From Bremia lactucae (Eukaryota > Oomycota > Peronosporomycetes > Peronosporales > Peronosporaceae): 18,786 nt of DNA. Every line of letters starts with the position of its first letter. The stretch's first letter is position 1. Where the stretch lies: positions 1,929,121-1,947,906 of the forward strand of contig NC_090623.1 in NCBI RefSeq assembly GCF_004359215.1, in the 5' to 3' direction. Positions 17,713-18,786 of this stretch are shown here, piece by piece. The position numbers and the translations under genes are program-made. The notes under the pieces were generated by a model, which saw only the letters and a list, made by a program, of their open reading frames with translations, had not been told where the DNA came from and did no database searches.

Positions 17713-18786
17713 ATGGTTAACAAGTCCATGCGGTATGCGAATAGTGCGGCGCCTTCGGCTGCGGTTCATGCAGCCGCGGGCGACGCATTATTGTCCCTTG
17801 CGGAAGCGTTCCGTCTGCCGTAGTATCATCTCCTCCCGCAACACTAGATGTTGCGGATGCACGTTGTAATTCGCCACGTGATTACAACCCCTCTTTGGGG
17901 GTCGACCACGAATGCGAGTCGGACGAAATGGCCGTCTCGGGGATAACAGAACAGTCGCCCAATCATCGTTAGGCGTCTGACTATGAGCCTTCGAATGAGG
18001 GGGCTCAATCGTATAGACGTGCTTATAGCGTTTGCTATAGCATGATTGGTTCCGACGATGAGGATGATTCCTCATCGCCAGCACCGTCTACCGTGCCGTC
18101 ACCCGCACATATTCCTGTCGTGGTGATGACGATGGCGTAAGCCATCGTAATAACAGTTCTTGTGGTACCCCTGCTTCAGTGGATACCACTCAGGGGATCG
18201 TAGACAATAAAATGTCTCGTTTTGCCCTGGAAGAAGCCGTGGCTTTTGCTTGAACGGCTAGTCAATAGCTTGTCTGGAGAGACTGCCCCTCACAATAAAT
18301 ATCCCTTATTTATTGCGACAAAGCTACATGGCCTTGATCCCAGCGCGAAGAACTTTCGCGCTGAAGAAGATTTTTTTATGATTTTCTTAAGCATCGATGG
18401 TACAGTGGCATCAACAAGCGAGATAAAAATTCGTTGATGCAAGCCTGGAACGCGTTTATCCGCAATGTCAAAGGCATTGGACGCGAAGCCTGGCTTTAAA
18501 GGCTTAACGCGATTCGCGTTATTTTTGGAAAACGAACTCTAACCGGTGCAATGTATTAATTGCATCGGTCGTCTCGTGAGGCAGGACTTCCATGCCTCAC
18601 TTGGGGTGATTTCTTGTCCGTGTTTTGTTGACAACACGAAGCAAGTAAAAAAGTAAAAGGGGATGTGTATTCCCTATCGTCGCCCTGGGGATCGGCTCGC
18701 ATCTCTATCGAGATGCGCGATACGATAGACGTTGAGCAATCGATTTACATGCGCCAGGAGCGCGTGTTCTCCGATGGACCTTCTGA
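17713..18786 (+). pseudogene. Antisense ORF of family A element (copy 2, cut by window end)
   Basis: Relative to its element, which runs on the minus strand, this frame is antisense. It starts at ATG 17713 (MVNKSMRYANS, then an Ala-rich stretch) and meets a TAG at 17821. It continues in another frame as VSSPPATLDVADARC, with an acidic-serine stretch (GSDDEDDSSSPAPST) near 18051-18095. After a further shift it reads HNKYPLFIATKLHGLDPSAK, FRAEED, and then GREAWL and GLPCLTWGD. It is roughly 80% like 6954-8030 by eye where they align, and would be about 375 codons if whole. Stops and shifts break it in at least five places. It begins about 100 bases from the polypurine tract. The domain is unknown. 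Confidence 0.55.

Noticed and set aside
17578..17823. Start of the antisense ORF at 17578 instead of 17713.
   Set aside because: 17578 lies inside the LTR before the polypurine tract. Homology to the other copy is seen only in the Ala-rich part, so the later ATG is safer.
1..18786. CRISPR arrays, rRNA genes, secreted effector genes with an RXLR-type leader.
   Set aside because: Looked for and not seen. The only regular repeats are the 37-bp pair and the 120-bp coding repeat.

Overview
The window looks like a repeat-rich, gene-poor stretch of an oomycete genome (Phytophthora or downy-mildew type). This is an inference from the character of the Ty3/Gypsy retroelement proteins, recognised by eye without a search. 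I see no intact host gene, no rRNA, no CRISPR array and no prokaryotic feature. Nearly all recognisable sequence is broken LTR-retrotransposon, with stops, frameshifts, deletions and one assembly gap (476 N).

Layout. 1-1468: unassigned DNA with one tRNA/SINE-like stretch. 1469-1838: LTR remnant of family A, minus strand. 2390-3145: RNase H and integrase N-terminal remnant, followed by an LTR of family B (3221-3446). 4429-4867: near-complete family A LTR on the plus strand, with a primer-binding site at 4870. 5044-7000: integrase (HHCC, D,D35E) and chromodomain remnant of the same element, whose gag, protease, RT and RNase H are missing. 6954-8030: an open frame on the opposite strand, tail-to-tail with the integrase gene. 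8040-9648: a minus-strand RT-RNase H fragment from another element. 9641-13080: a plus-strand element (gag fragment, RT, RNase H, integrase linker), interrupted by a gap at 10429-10904 and flanked by two copies of the same sequence with offset 1720, identical except at one end. 13621-13704: a decayed tRNA-Leu(UAA)-like sequence. 13745-13997 and 14826-15103: two family B LTRs. The second is followed by a primer-binding site, gag with CCHC knuckle, aspartic protease (DSGAS) and a spacer with 40-residue tandem repeats (15162-17241). 17279-17596: family A LTR on the minus strand, preceded on that strand by a polypurine tract. 17713-18786: a second copy of the opposite-strand frame.

Most interesting: (1) The two family A copies, in opposite orientations, agree on an architecture of LTR - PBS - ... 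- integrase-chromodomain - antisense ORF - polypurine tract - LTR. This suggests a chromovirus carrying a conserved, unrecognised antisense gene between integrase and the 3' LTR. (2) The retroelement sequences are crowded with short perfect hairpins. Eight have arms of 9-11 bp and loops of 0-9 nt in about 3 kb at 6270-9270, where chance predicts about 0.1. Some are kept in both antisense-ORF copies. (3) The duplicated flanks of the N gap look like an assembly artefact.
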